A stretch of 64,000 nucleotides of DNA from positions 241,909 to 305,908 of the forward strand of contig LPNY01000042.1 in NCBI GenBank assembly GCA_001655195.1. Direction: 5' to 3'. Source of the DNA: Arcobacter sp. EP1 (GTDB taxonomy: Bacteria; Campylobacterota; Campylobacteria; Campylobacterales; Arcobacteraceae). The notes beneath the pieces are model-generated. The model did not search any database and was not told the origin of the DNA. It was given only the letters and a program-made list of their open reading frames with translations. Shown piece after piece: positions 53,054 through 61,899 of the stretch. Each line of letters begins with the position of its first letter. The stretch's first letter is position 1. The translations under genes were made by a program, and so were the position numbers.

Positions 53054-53140
53054 CTTTTTCTTTCAATTATTTTAATATTTCTTTATTTGACTTTAATTCA
53101 TTTACTTTATATTCTAATTACAACATAAAAATAAACATAT

Positions 53141-53217
<77 letters not shown>

Positions 53218-53286
53218 AATACTATTTTAAAAATTTATATCTCACGTTAAATTATTATCCTAGTTAGAAAAAAAGAAAGGATATAT

Positions 53287-53427
53287 ATGTCAATTACAAA
53301 TATTAAATTAGCAAAAAAAATTGAAGTATTTATTAGATTAATTCAAGATAATGAAAATTTAAAAGACGCTTGTAGTAAAGCTGGAATAAAAATATCTTCA
53401 CAAACAATTAGTCTCGCTTGTAAATAA
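53287..53427 (+). CDS. 46-residue small protein with a helix-turn-helix-like C-terminus
   Basis: A short ORF of 46 codons starting at ATG 53287, with AAAGGA about 7 bases upstream and a stop at 53427. The protein begins MSITNIKLAKKIEVFIRLIQ and continues DNENLKDACSKAGIKISSQT before ISLACK. The second half has the spacing of a helix-turn-helix (helix, GI-K turn, helix) and two cysteines. A long perfect-type hairpin follows directly. It is not recognised. The good ribosome-binding site, lack of a tRNA in the interval and the terminator support a real gene. Confidence 0.55.
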   Translation: MSITNIKLAKKIEVFIRLIQDNENLKDACSKAGIKISSQTISLACK

Positions 53428-53431
53428 CTTA

Positions 53432-53472
53432 ATGATGATTGTTGGCAGTTTAAGTCTGCTAACAATCATCAT
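53432..53472. terminator. Long bidirectional hairpin between the small gene and the hybrid kinase
   Basis: A 17-bp stem with one G-U pair (ATGATGATTGTTGGCAG with CTGCTAACAATCATCAT) closes a 7-nt loop. It lies 4 bases after the small gene's stop and 3 bases before the convergent kinase stop. The T tract is short on both sides. Confidence 0.8.
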
Positions 53473-53475
53473 TTG

Positions 53476-56358
53476 CTAAATATATTTTTCAATATCTTTT
53501 ATGACTGTCTTTAATTGGTGGATATCATCTTCACTGCACTCTTGTTTTTTTGCTTTTGTTTCAATTTCAACTAAGATAGTACTTGAATCTTTCATGGCTA
53601 AATTTAGACAAGAACCTTTTATATAGTGTGCTTGTTTTTCAATTTCCACATAGCTTTTCTCTTTTATATGTTCCTCGAGTCGATCCATATCTTCATAGAT
53701 AGTTAAAAAGAAATTATCTAAAAGCATATCAACGGTTGTTTCATCAAGTCCCAGTGTTTTCATAGCATCTGTTTTGTTATAAGTATTATTTACCGTGATA
53801 GGATTATTTGTTTCACTCTTTGTAATACTATCTTTTAGCGTTGTGTATTTATGAATAATTGTACGAAGTTTATCAACCATAATTGGTTTTGCCATATAAT
53901 CTGTCATACCTGCATATAAATAACGTTCTTTATCTCCTTCAATACTGTTTGCCGTTAATGCAATAATAGGAATCGCATAAAACTCTTCTTCTTTTTGAAG
54001 TCTTAAAATCTCTCGTGTAGCGCTTACTCCATCTAAGACGGGCATATTAATATCCATAAGAATTAAATCATAATGGTTACTTTTATATTTATCAATAGCT
54101 TCTTGTCCATTATTAACTAAGGTACATTCAAACCCTAATTTTTTAATCAATACCTCAATGAGTTTTTGATTGTTTGGATTATCTTCTGCTACCAAAATAT
54201 GTTTTTCATAAAGTTCACACTGCTCATCATCTGAGATGATTGAATAAGACTCTTCTTCAATCTCAATAGGGGTATTATCTGAAATAATATTAAAAATTTT
54301 TGAGCCATAAATAGGTAAATCAATAAAATAATCAATATAAGAAATAACGTTAGAGTCTTTAATAACACTTTTGTTTCCAACATAAACAGTTTTTGCATCA
54401 CAGTTGAGTATCTTGAATTTTTGTATAGTTGTAAGCAGATTCTTGCTATTAAAACAAAAGAGAAAATCAATATTACGATGTTGTGACTGTTCATCAAATT
54501 CATAAACATCACCAATCTTTTCTAAATAGTTAGTAATATTCGTTTTTAAATGCTCTGAGTCATCTATAATATCACTTAGTGCAAACTCTAAATGAGAAAA
54601 ATGATGTACATTTTCATCAGTCTTTTTATCTATTTTAAACTCCAAGGTAAAACTAAAAGTACTTCCTTGACTCAGTTGAGACTCCACTTTGATTTGCGAA
54701 CCTAACAGACTCACGATATCTTTACATATTGCTAATCCTAAACCAGTACCTCCAAACTTTCGATTAATTCCTGAGTCTGCTTGAGAGAATGGTTCAAAGA
54801 TTATCGCTTTTTGCTCATTTGAAATACCAATTCCAGTATCTTTAATAATAAACTCAATTTCAACTGCTGTGGGGTTTTCTTTGACGATATTCATACAAAA
54901 TATTACATGCCCCTTTTTATTAGTAAATTTGATGGCATTACTTAAAAGGTTTGATAATACTTGACGAAGTCGTGTTGAGTCACTAATAATACTGTATGGA
55001 ATAGCAGGGTCCGCATCATAAATAAAACGAATATCTTTCTCTTTTGCTTTAATGGAAAAGAGTTCAACAATATTTTCAATAAAAATATGAATTGGAAAAG
55101 CTTCCTCTTCAATATGTAGTTTTCCACTCTCTATTTTTGAAATATCCAATACATCATCAATAATATCCAATAAAGAAACGGCACTATTAGAAATAATTTG
55201 AGAATATTCTTTATCTTCTTTATTAAGATTTGCTTTGGTTAGAATGTCTGAAAAACCAATAATAGCATTTAAAGGGGTTCGTATTTCGTGGGACATATTT
55301 GCAAGAAAATAAGACTTGGTCTCTTTTGCGATTTCGGCTTTTTTACGAGCATTTTCAAGTTCAGTAACATCAATAAAGGTGATAATAAAGTGTTGTTTTT
55401 CATCCAACTCAATCTCTCTTGAAGAGACACGGAAGATTTTTTCAATCCCCGTGTTATCTTTATAAGTTACTTTATTAAGTTCTTCATTGGTAAATAAAAA
55501 ACGTTCATACCATTGAAAATTTGTCTCATCGAAAATTTTTAGCAAATCTCTTTCTACAAAAAGATCACATACACAATCCATAGAGCTATTAAAACTCTCT
55601 AGGTTTTTAAAACCAAAGGTTTCAAAAAACTTGTTATTCACATCAACTATTCCACTATTTGGTTCTAAAATAAGGGTTATATGTTCTTGAGAATTAAAAA
55701 TAGTGTTAAGGCGTTGCGTTTGATGTTTTAGTTTTTCTTGATAATCTATCTGTTTTGTTACATCATCTCGTAATCCAATAAACTCTTTAATATCTCCATT
55801 TCTATCAATTAATGGCACAATGGTAGAAGTAACATAATATTTACTGCCATCTTTTGCTTTGTTTGCAAAAGTGCCATGCCATATTTTTTTAGAGGTAATT
55901 GTCTGCCAAATATCTGTATACATTGATTCTGGATTAGAAGGATGTTTAACAATATTATGACGTTTCCCTAAAAGTTCTCCTTGTGAATAACCACTAATCT
56001 CACAAAACTTATCATTGGCATAGGTAATAACACCGTTGACGTCAGTTCGGCTTACAATCATTGTTTGATCAATCGCTTCTCTATATTGATGAAGGAGATT
56101 AATGATATCTTTATTTTCATTGGTTTTATTTTCAAGTAACTCTGAACGTTCATCCAGTAACTCTTTGAGTTTCGCATTGGAGTTTCGTAACTCTTCAGAG
56201 TTAACTGTGATGATATGCTCTTGCATACGTCGCTGTTCATCAAAATCATCATACACATCAGAAATAGTTGTTAACAGCTCTTGAACATTTGAATCTAAGG
56301 TATCAAGATTTTGTGTTCCAAAAGCTTTTTTTAGTTGACGTTTAAGTAAACGATGCAT
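53476..56358 (-). CDS. Soluble PAS-PAS hybrid histidine kinase with receiver and HPt domains
   Basis: A 960-residue cytoplasmic kinase without TM helices. After a helical N-terminus come PAS1 (about 95-205; NGVITYANDKFCEISGYS) and PAS2 (about 215-335). The H-box NMSHEIRTPLNAIIGFS has His357. The ATPase domain contains NLLSNAIKFT, DTGIGIS and GGTGLGLAI. A receiver follows (LVAEDNPNNQKLIEVL, then LILMDINMPVLDG), and a C-terminal HPt domain has the phosphoacceptor His in AHYIKGSCLNLAM. It can run a full intramolecular phosphorelay. Its start is one base from the end of the FIST gene, so the two are an operon pair, and the architecture is like NahK partners of NosP. Confidence 0.9.
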   Translation of the reverse strand: MHRLLKRQLKKAFGTQNLDTLDSNVQELLTTISDVYDDFDEQRRMQEHIITVNSEELRNSNAKLKELLDERSELLENKTNENKDIINLLHQYREAIDQTMIVSRTDVNGVITYANDKFCEISGYSQGELLGKRHNIVKHPSNPESMYTDIWQTITSKKIWHGTFANKAKDGSKYYVTSTIVPLIDRNGDIKEFIGLRDDVTKQIDYQEKLKHQTQRLNTIFNSQEHITLILEPNSGIVDVNNKFFETFGFKNLESFNSSMDCVCDLFVERDLLKIFDETNFQWYERFLFTNEELNKVTYKDNTGIEKIFRVSSREIELDEKQHFIITFIDVTELENARKKAEIAKETKSYFLANMSHEIRTPLNAIIGFSDILTKANLNKEDKEYSQIISNSAVSLLDIIDDVLDISKIESGKLHIEEEAFPIHIFIENIVELFSIKAKEKDIRFIYDADPAIPYSIISDSTRLRQVLSNLLSNAIKFTNKKGHVIFCMNIVKENPTAVEIEFIIKDTGIGISNEQKAIIFEPFSQADSGINRKFGGTGLGLAICKDIVSLLGSQIKVESQLSQGSTFSFTLEFKIDKKTDENVHHFSHLEFALSDIIDDSEHLKTNITNYLEKIGDVYEFDEQSQHRNIDFLFCFNSKNLLTTIQKFKILNCDAKTVYVGNKSVIKDSNVISYIDYFIDLPIYGSKIFNIISDNTPIEIEEESYSIISDDEQCELYEKHILVAEDNPNNQKLIEVLIKKLGFECTLVNNGQEAIDKYKSNHYDLILMDINMPVLDGVSATREILRLQKEEEFYAIPIIALTANSIEGDKERYLYAGMTDYMAKPIMVDKLRTIIHKYTTLKDSITKSETNNPITVNNTYNKTDAMKTLGLDETTVDMLLDNFFLTIYEDMDRLEEHIKEKSYVEIEKQAHYIKGSCLNLAMKDSSTILVEIETKAKKQECSEDDIHQLKTVIKDIEKYI

Positions 56359-56359
56359 T

Positions 56360-57499
56360 TTATGCCTCGTAAATAGCTGTAAGTGTCATTGTTTGATTGT
56401 GAAGTTGACACGTTACAATATCTTCTTTAAATGGAGCAATTTCTCCATAAGAGTAAAATCCAGTAAGATTAACATTCTCACCCAAGATTTCTTGTACCAC
56501 TTCAAGTTCATCATCAACAAGATAATTCATGACAATTTTTCGTCCCACACAACTGACAACTAAGCCTAAAGCTGTATTTTTATTTGCAGGTTCAATTGCC
56601 CTTGCTGCTTTTCCTGCTCCATCAACAAGAACATCAATATCTGCTTTCATAAGTCGCGCAGTATAACCCTCTGGAACATCTCCTGCAAAGGTGATACTTT
56701 TACTCTCTTCATCAATAGCTAAAAGGGTTCGAATAACTTCGGGGCTATTTTCATTCTCTTTAATACTAAGAGGGAAGCGTAATCCACTGTTTGGTAATTC
56801 TTTGGCTAATTCCCCCAAATATTTTTTATATAAATCAAGTGCTGGCTCACCATCAATTTCATACACTACATTATCTTGTGATTTGGTTATAATACGCTGT
56901 GCCCCAAATTCACTCCATCCTGCAAAACATCCTGTTCCCACAGTTAAATGTTCACCATAAAAACCAACTGCAACAACTGTGCGTTGTTTGGGTATATCAT
57001 TTGCAATAACATAGGTTTCTTGAAATCTATCACCATCACCCGCTAATCCACCTGTTACAGGAATTGAATTGCTTACTTTGTTGATACCACGTGCAAGTTG
57101 TGAACCATTAATTAAAAGCCCATCACTAATCACAAAAATATGTTGCAAATCCTCTTGGGGTAAGTTACTAATAAGTTCTTTTGATAATTCTTCAATGTCA
57201 TCATCATCGCTAAAGTTAATAGAAGAAATCTGTGCACTACTTTTTTCAAAACAGACAGCAGTTGAAGTGAGTTCATTGCTAGAAACTTCGTCAGCTACAA
57301 TGTTACCTGATGTTGATGCTCCGACAATTTTTGCATTGGGATAACGCTCTTTTATTTCATAGAATCTTTTTTCAAGTTTGATAGCATCAGTATGACCAAA
57401 AAGAAAAACGATGTTCACATCAGCTTGTGCATTTGCATCTAAATCACTTGATACTTCTTTCCAACCATTGTTTTCGTAAACGAGTGTTTCAATTTTCAT
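56360..57499 (-). CDS. FIST-domain sensor protein, NosP-like
   Basis: A 379-residue soluble protein starting at ATG 57499 (MKIETLVYENNGW), which has AAAGGT 6 bases upstream; an earlier ATG at 57520 would add seven residues. It has FIST_N (about 25-215; VNIVFLFGHTDAIKLE, IVGASTSGNIVADEV, TGGLAGDGDRFQETYV, HLTVGTGCFAGW) and FIST_C (about 220-355). FIST proteins sense small ligands. A haem-binding subgroup, NosP, senses nitric oxide and is encoded with a soluble hybrid kinase. Here the kinase gene follows after one base. Haem binding is not provable by eye; His in GEHLTVGTG is a candidate. Confidence 0.85.
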   Translation of the reverse strand: MKIETLVYENNGWKEVSSDLDANAQADVNIVFLFGHTDAIKLEKRFYEIKERYPNAKIVGASTSGNIVADEVSSNELTSTAVCFEKSSAQISSINFSDDDDIEELSKELISNLPQEDLQHIFVISDGLLINGSQLARGINKVSNSIPVTGGLAGDGDRFQETYVIANDIPKQRTVVAVGFYGEHLTVGTGCFAGWSEFGAQRIITKSQDNVVYEIDGEPALDLYKKYLGELAKELPNSGLRFPLSIKENENSPEVIRTLLAIDEESKSITFAGDVPEGYTARLMKADIDVLVDGAGKAARAIEPANKNTALGLVVSCVGRKIVMNYLVDDELEVVQEILGENVNLTGFYSYGEIAPFKEDIVTCQLHNQTMTLTAIYEA

Positions 57500-57519
57500 A
57501 GTGTTACCTTTTTTATTCA

Positions 57520-58563
57520 TTATTCTTCTGTAAATTTATCGTAAATTGTTTTAAATTGATCAACATTGTCAATAAAAAGATCAATTAAAACAGGATCAAA
57601 ATGCTTACCTTTTTCTTCGATTAGTAAAGAACAAGCATCTTCAAAACTCCATGCTTTTTTATAGGGCCGTTGTGATGTTAATGCGTCGAAAACATCGGCA
57701 ATTGCTGTAATTCTACCTAAAATAGGGATACTTTCCCCTTTTAATCCACTTGGATATCCCGTACCATCATATTTCTCATGATGATTAAAAGCAATGATAC
57801 CTCCTGCTTTTAAATAAGCACTGTGCGAGTTTTTTAAAATAGTATAACCAATAGTTGAGTGAGTTTTCATAATTTCAAACTCATCAGCATCTAACCTTGC
57901 TGGTTTGAGCAAAATTTTATCAGGTATCCCAATTTTACCAATATCATGAAAAGGAGAGGCATGAAAAATCGTATCTTGAAACTTTTCACTTTGGCCCGAT
58001 AAACAGGCTAATGTTTTACTATAGTGGGCAACTCTTGCAATATGTGCTCCTGTTTCAGGATCTTTATATTCAGCAGTTTTACCTAAAATATTTAGAGTCT
58101 CATGTTCCCTATCTACTAACATTTTAGTTGCGGCATTCACTTCATTTTGAAGTAAAAGTGCTTTGTCTTTTAGTAGAAGTTGACTTTGTCTGAGTTTAAG
58201 CATATTAGAAATTCGTGCTCGAAATGAACCAGAATTAAGAGGTTTACTCAAAAAATCATTGGCTCCAAACTCTAAGGCTTTAACTTGTAAAACCATATCA
58301 TCACCCACTGCTGTTAACATAATGATTGGAATATCAGAATCCAGCTTACGTACCTGTTTTATAAACTCTAATCCATTAAGTTCTGGCATCATATAGTCAA
58401 CAATAATTAGGTCATGAGTAGTGTTAAGTGAATCTAGAGCTTCAATAGGGTTTAAAAAACTATCGATTTCAAGTTTAAGTGATTTGGCAAAGACTTCAAT
58501 AATAGATAGATTATTATGGTTGTCATCAATAGAGAGTATTCTCATACCAGCAATATTATTCAT
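57520..58563 (-). CDS. Response regulator with HD-GYP c-di-GMP phosphodiesterase domain
   Basis: A 347-residue REC-HD-GYP protein. The receiver (1-125) has the phosphoacceptor Asp56 in LIIVDYMMPELNG. The HD-GYP domain (about 155-345) has HIARVAHYSK, the HD pair in SPFHDIGKIGIPDKIL, HSTIGYTIL, HHEKYDGTGYPSGLKGE (the GYP motif), and ITAIADVFDALTSQRPYK. All metal-binding residues appear to be present, so it should degrade c-di-GMP when phosphorylated or relieved. It is upstream of the FIST and hybrid kinase genes with a short gap. Confidence 0.93.
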   Translation of the reverse strand: MNNIAGMRILSIDDNHNNLSIIEVFAKSLKLEIDSFLNPIEALDSLNTTHDLIIVDYMMPELNGLEFIKQVRKLDSDIPIIMLTAVGDDMVLQVKALEFGANDFLSKPLNSGSFRARISNMLKLRQSQLLLKDKALLLQNEVNAATKMLVDREHETLNILGKTAEYKDPETGAHIARVAHYSKTLACLSGQSEKFQDTIFHASPFHDIGKIGIPDKILLKPARLDADEFEIMKTHSTIGYTILKNSHSAYLKAGGIIAFNHHEKYDGTGYPSGLKGESIPILGRITAIADVFDALTSQRPYKKAWSFEDACSLLIEEKGKHFDPVLIDLFIDNVDQFKTIYDKFTEE

Positions 58564-58719
58564 AGAGTACCTTTTTATTTACAATAATTGATTATATTAT
58601 TAAAAAGTATTATAAAAGTACTATTTCAGTGATTAATTGTTGATTGAATTTTGATATAAAATAACTAAAGAGGAAGTTTTGTTAATTTTTTTTAAAGAGG
58701 CATTGTTATACCTCTTTTT

Positions 58720-59529
58720 TTATGATTCTTTTCGTAGTTGTTTATTTTTATACATTTTTTCATCGGCATCGCAAAGAATGACTTCTAAGCTATCATTAGT
58801 TTTAAAAGAAACCAATCCATATGAAAAACTAAAGGTAAGATTATCAATCGTTTTTGATTTTAATTTCAATTTTGAGAGTTTTTCTTGCGTACTTTTAAGT
58901 AGATTTTCTACTTTTTTTTCAGTAAGTGTTGAGTTATCAAAGAGAACAATAAATTCATCCCCTGCAAAACGTATAATACTAATCCCTTCTAAGGTAAGCT
59001 CTTTTTTCAAAAATTCACTTAAGTATCGTAAAACTTGGTCTCCCACTAAATGTCCATGAGTATCGTTGATCTGTTTAAAACGATCCAGGTCAATGAAAGC
59101 TAGAAAACCATTATTTGGGAACTTATCTTCCTTAATATAAAAATCTTCAAACCATTTTCTGTTTTTTGCTTTTGTTAAAGAATCAGTAAAGAGTTCCTTT
59201 TGTAAAAAATTAATCTTCTCTTGCATAGATGAGACTTCATTTTGAACCATTCTTAAAGCTTTGTCATCTTTATTTTGAATAGCAATTTCTGCATTCTTAG
59301 CGGATGTTCCTAGTGACTGTAGATTACTGTTTGTCTCTTGAACGATAAAATTAAGTTTGTTTTCATCTTGATGTAAATCTTTTAAAACAATTGCATCATT
59401 TTCTAAATCCAGTCCAATTTCATTGGCATGTTTTTCGAAACTTTTTGAGTATTCTCCTGGAAGAACAATCTCTTTTTTCTTACAATTTTTAATAGTTTTA
59501 TAGGTTACTTCTTTTAATAAGTTTTGCAT
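58720..59529 (-). CDS. GGDEF diguanylate cyclase
   Basis: A 269-residue protein with a non-membrane N-terminal region (1-105) that has coiled-coil potential and no recognised sensor domain, followed by a GGDEF domain (about 110-265). The active-site loop is RFAGDEFIVLF, with AGDEF in place of GGDEF, a frequent active variant. DRFKQINDTHGHLVGDQVLRYLSEFL precedes it. No inhibitory-site RxxD is visible before the loop. It would make c-di-GMP, opposite to the HD-GYP regulator 156 bases downstream. Confidence 0.9.
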   Translation of the reverse strand: MQNLLKEVTYKTIKNCKKKEIVLPGEYSKSFEKHANEIGLDLENDAIVLKDLHQDENKLNFIVQETNSNLQSLGTSAKNAEIAIQNKDDKALRMVQNEVSSMQEKINFLQKELFTDSLTKAKNRKWFEDFYIKEDKFPNNGFLAFIDLDRFKQINDTHGHLVGDQVLRYLSEFLKKELTLEGISIIRFAGDEFIVLFDNSTLTEKKVENLLKSTQEKLSKLKLKSKTIDNLTFSFSYGLVSFKTNDSLEVILCDADEKMYKNKQLRKES

Positions 59530-59630
59530 TTGTCTAACCCTTGTCGCAAATTATTGAATATTATAATATAAGCAAGTTAAAAAAAAAGTAAAAAAATTAT
59601 TATTTAAAAAAAGAAGTGGTTATTTTGTAC

Positions 59631-59654
59631 TAATAAAGCCCGAGGGCTCTATTA
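59631..59654 (-). terminator. Terminator overlapping the flagellin stop
   Basis: On the minus strand TAATAGAGCC pairs with GGCTTTATTA around a CTCG loop, with one G-U pair. It starts at the stop codon of the flagellin gene. Confidence 0.75.
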
Positions 59655-60479
59655 TTGAAGTAGTCTTAAAACAGTTTGTTGAGTGATATTGGCTGATTGA
59701 GCTTGCCCAAAAGCACCCACCTGTGCTAAGATATTTTGTTTAGAAAAGTTAGAAACTTCACTGGCAAAATCTATATTTGATAAAATTGATTCAGCTTCCC
59801 GCGTATTAGTATATTGCGTTGCTAGACTTCTACTTGAACTTTCTAATTGATTTGCTGTTGTTCCAAATTCTCCTCTAACATCATTGAGTTGGGTAATTGC
59901 ATCATCAACATCGTCTAGAAAGTCTCGTGCAGTATCCGCTGTAAATGTTGTTGGATCAAGATTAAGTAAACCATTAAGTCCTAGACCTTCGGTATTCGCT
60001 TGTACACCTTCTGATTCAATTAAATCTTCAGCGGTTGTTCCTGCTTGAACTTGTAATCCATCACTTGAACTAGTGTCCGTTGCACTGGCTTGTAATAAAT
60101 TTTGACCATTATAGTTTGTTTGTTCAGCAATATTATTGAGTTGTTCTAATGATTTTTTAATATCCTGTAAAAGTGCATCACGCCCTTCTTGTGAAGTAGT
60201 ACCCGTTGAGGCTTGAAGAAGATTCTCTTTAATTCCATCTAAAAGGTTTGACTGCTCAGAAATTGCTTTATCTCCAATTTGAGTTAAAGCTAAAGCACTA
60301 TTAACATTTTCAACACTTTGAGAAATACCACTGGCTTCCACATCTAAATTTTCTGAAATTGCTAAAGATGCTGCATCATCCGCAGCAGAATTGAGTTTAA
60401 GTCCCGTTGCAATACGTTCTAATGCCTGATTAGCATTAACGTAGCCGGGGTTATATTGTACATTATTATCAATTGTCAT
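59652..60479 (-). CDS. Flagellin with an unusual N-terminus
   Basis: A 275-residue short flagellin made of the D0/D1 helices with almost no outer domains. The N-terminal D1 region is ALERIATGLKLNSAADDAASLAISENL (about 19-45), then LDGIKENLLQASTGTTSQEGRDALLQDI. The C-terminal D0/D1 is strongly conserved: AESILSNIDFASEVSNFSKQNILAQVGAFGQAQSANITQQTVLRLLQ. The first 18 residues (MTIDNNVQYNPGYVNANQ) differ from the usual INTNVSSL-type opening that acts as secretion signal. It is monocistronic, with a TATAAT box about 28 bases upstream and an AAGGAG ribosome-binding site. The promoter does not look like a sigma28 or sigma54 site. Confidence 0.88.
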   Translation of the reverse strand: MTIDNNVQYNPGYVNANQALERIATGLKLNSAADDAASLAISENLDVEASGISQSVENVNSALALTQIGDKAISEQSNLLDGIKENLLQASTGTTSQEGRDALLQDIKKSLEQLNNIAEQTNYNGQNLLQASATDTSSSDGLQVQAGTTAEDLIESEGVQANTEGLGLNGLLNLDPTTFTADTARDFLDDVDDAITQLNDVRGEFGTTANQLESSSRSLATQYTNTREAESILSNIDFASEVSNFSKQNILAQVGAFGQAQSANITQQTVLRLLQ

Positions 60480-60506
60480 GGCAGACTCCTTGATTAAATA
60501 TACTAT

Positions 60507-60512
60507 ATTATA
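60507..60512 (-). promoter_or_regulatory. -10 box of the flagellin gene
   Basis: TATAAT on the minus strand, about 28 bases from the ATG, in a long A/T-rich upstream region. No GGCAC-type sigma54 pair is seen. Confidence 0.45.
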
Positions 60513-60712
60513 CTCTTCTTAAATTAAACAAATTTTAAGAAAAATAGATAAAATAGGGTAAAAAATAACTTTATAATAAAAAGGGTTATTTCATTAACGA
60601 TTGGTTAACTTTTCGTTGGTCAATAGTTAATTGTCATCCTCTATAATTTTAACATAAGTAAAAAACGCGAATTTATTACTTGTTCTTCATTTAGAGAAAT
60701 TATAATCAGATT

Positions 60713-60746
60713 AAAAAAGGCACCTATTGCGGAGGGTGCCTTTTTT
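60713..60746. terminator. Bidirectional terminator at the end of the two-TM protein gene
   Basis: A perfect 12-bp stem (AAAAAAGGCACC with GGTGCCTTTTTT) with a 10-nt loop overlaps the stop codon of the minus-strand gene. It separates it from the flagellin promoter region. Confidence 0.9.
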
Positions 60747-61809
60747 AATGCTTAGTTTTTCTTCTTACTAAAAAAAAGAGTCCTATAAGTCCAGTTAAAA
60801 TGATTAAAATATAAGTAGGAATGTTTTTAACTAAATAATCATAGATAGAATTGAAGTTCCCCTTTGAAGTTGTTTTTAGCATACGAATCAAAAATGTTTT
60901 AGGTCCTAGTTGTTTTAACGCCTGTAAGCCACGTTTGCCAAAGCTAGAAGCATATAGTACAGTCTGCTTAGGCACAGTTTTAAGTGATTGTAAAAGATTT
61001 ATACTGTTCTTTCCTGCAACATCAAGTAAAACCGTGGTACGTTTTCCATATTTAGTTGATATTTTTGCTACGTTGGGAAGTGCTTTAAATCTTTTTGTTT
61101 TGCCTAAAAGCGTAAGGGTATCTTTCAATCCCACATTTTTATGAATGGTTTGAAGATTTTTAAAGATAGGTTTAACGGGTTTAATACTTTTACTTTGTCG
61201 CATAATAGGAAGCACACTTTTTAAATAATGCATTAACCATCTTGGAAATTTATTGGCTCTGCGAGCGAGTTTGAGTGTACTGATTCCTGCTTTTGCTGTG
61301 GCACTGCTTCCCGCTGTTGCATAGGTTGTAGCACTTGCAATTACTCCAATAGCGCTTAAAGTTACGATAACTTCATCCACCTCTTTTTGTGCAAAATAGT
61401 TTTTGCCTTGTATGACTAAATCCCGCAAATCTCCAAAAAGAAAAAAGTCACTTATTATCGCACCAGTATTTCCAATAGTCTCATCACTGATGCCTTTAAC
61501 AACGCCTTCAATAAATTTTCTTCCTTGGTAAGATAAACTATTACGGTGCATTGAAATTTGTTCAAAAAGTTCTTTGGCTTCTGCATCACTACTAACATAT
61601 TCAAATTGCATAAAATAAGAGAGATATTCATGAGCCTTAGCATACTCTTTTTGTTCAATTAACTTCTGGGCATGAGGAAGGGGATTTACTTGAGCTAAAG
61701 GGCGTACATCAAATTTAGCCCGCTCAAATAGAATGGATAGGCATATAAGTAGAATAGAAAGAAGAATTATTTTAAAGAAAAATCTAAATATCATACTGCA
61801 TTTTATCAT
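60745..61809 (-). CDS. Two-TM envelope protein of unknown function
   Basis: A 354-residue protein not recognised. An N-terminal TM anchor or uncleaved signal (about 8-26) is followed by a periplasmic helical part with PHAQKLIEQKEYAKAHEYLSYFMQF, which looks like a single tetratricopeptide-type helix pair. Next come a segment with ISDFFLFGDLRDLVIQGKNYF, then a small-residue helix VIVTLSAIGVIASATTYATAGSSATAKAGISTLKLARRA. It ends with a second TM (about 328-347; TYILIILTGLIGLFFLV) and a basic tail. It is divergent from truD. Confidence 0.6.
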   Translation of the reverse strand: MIKCSMIFRFFFKIILLSILLICLSILFERAKFDVRPLAQVNPLPHAQKLIEQKEYAKAHEYLSYFMQFEYVSSDAEAKELFEQISMHRNSLSYQGRKFIEGVVKGISDETIGNTGAIISDFFLFGDLRDLVIQGKNYFAQKEVDEVIVTLSAIGVIASATTYATAGSSATAKAGISTLKLARRANKFPRWLMHYLKSVLPIMRQSKSIKPVKPIFKNLQTIHKNVGLKDTLTLLGKTKRFKALPNVAKISTKYGKRTTVLLDVAGKNSINLLQSLKTVPKQTVLYASSFGKRGLQALKQLGPKTFLIRMLKTTSKGNFNSIYDYLVKNIPTYILIILTGLIGLFFLVRRKTKH

Positions 61810-61899
61810 ATTTTTTCATTTTCATCATTTTGCTTAAGACAGAAGTTGCTTTTAGATACAATACGAAAAAACTATTCCTAACAAAAATAAAGTGAGTCT

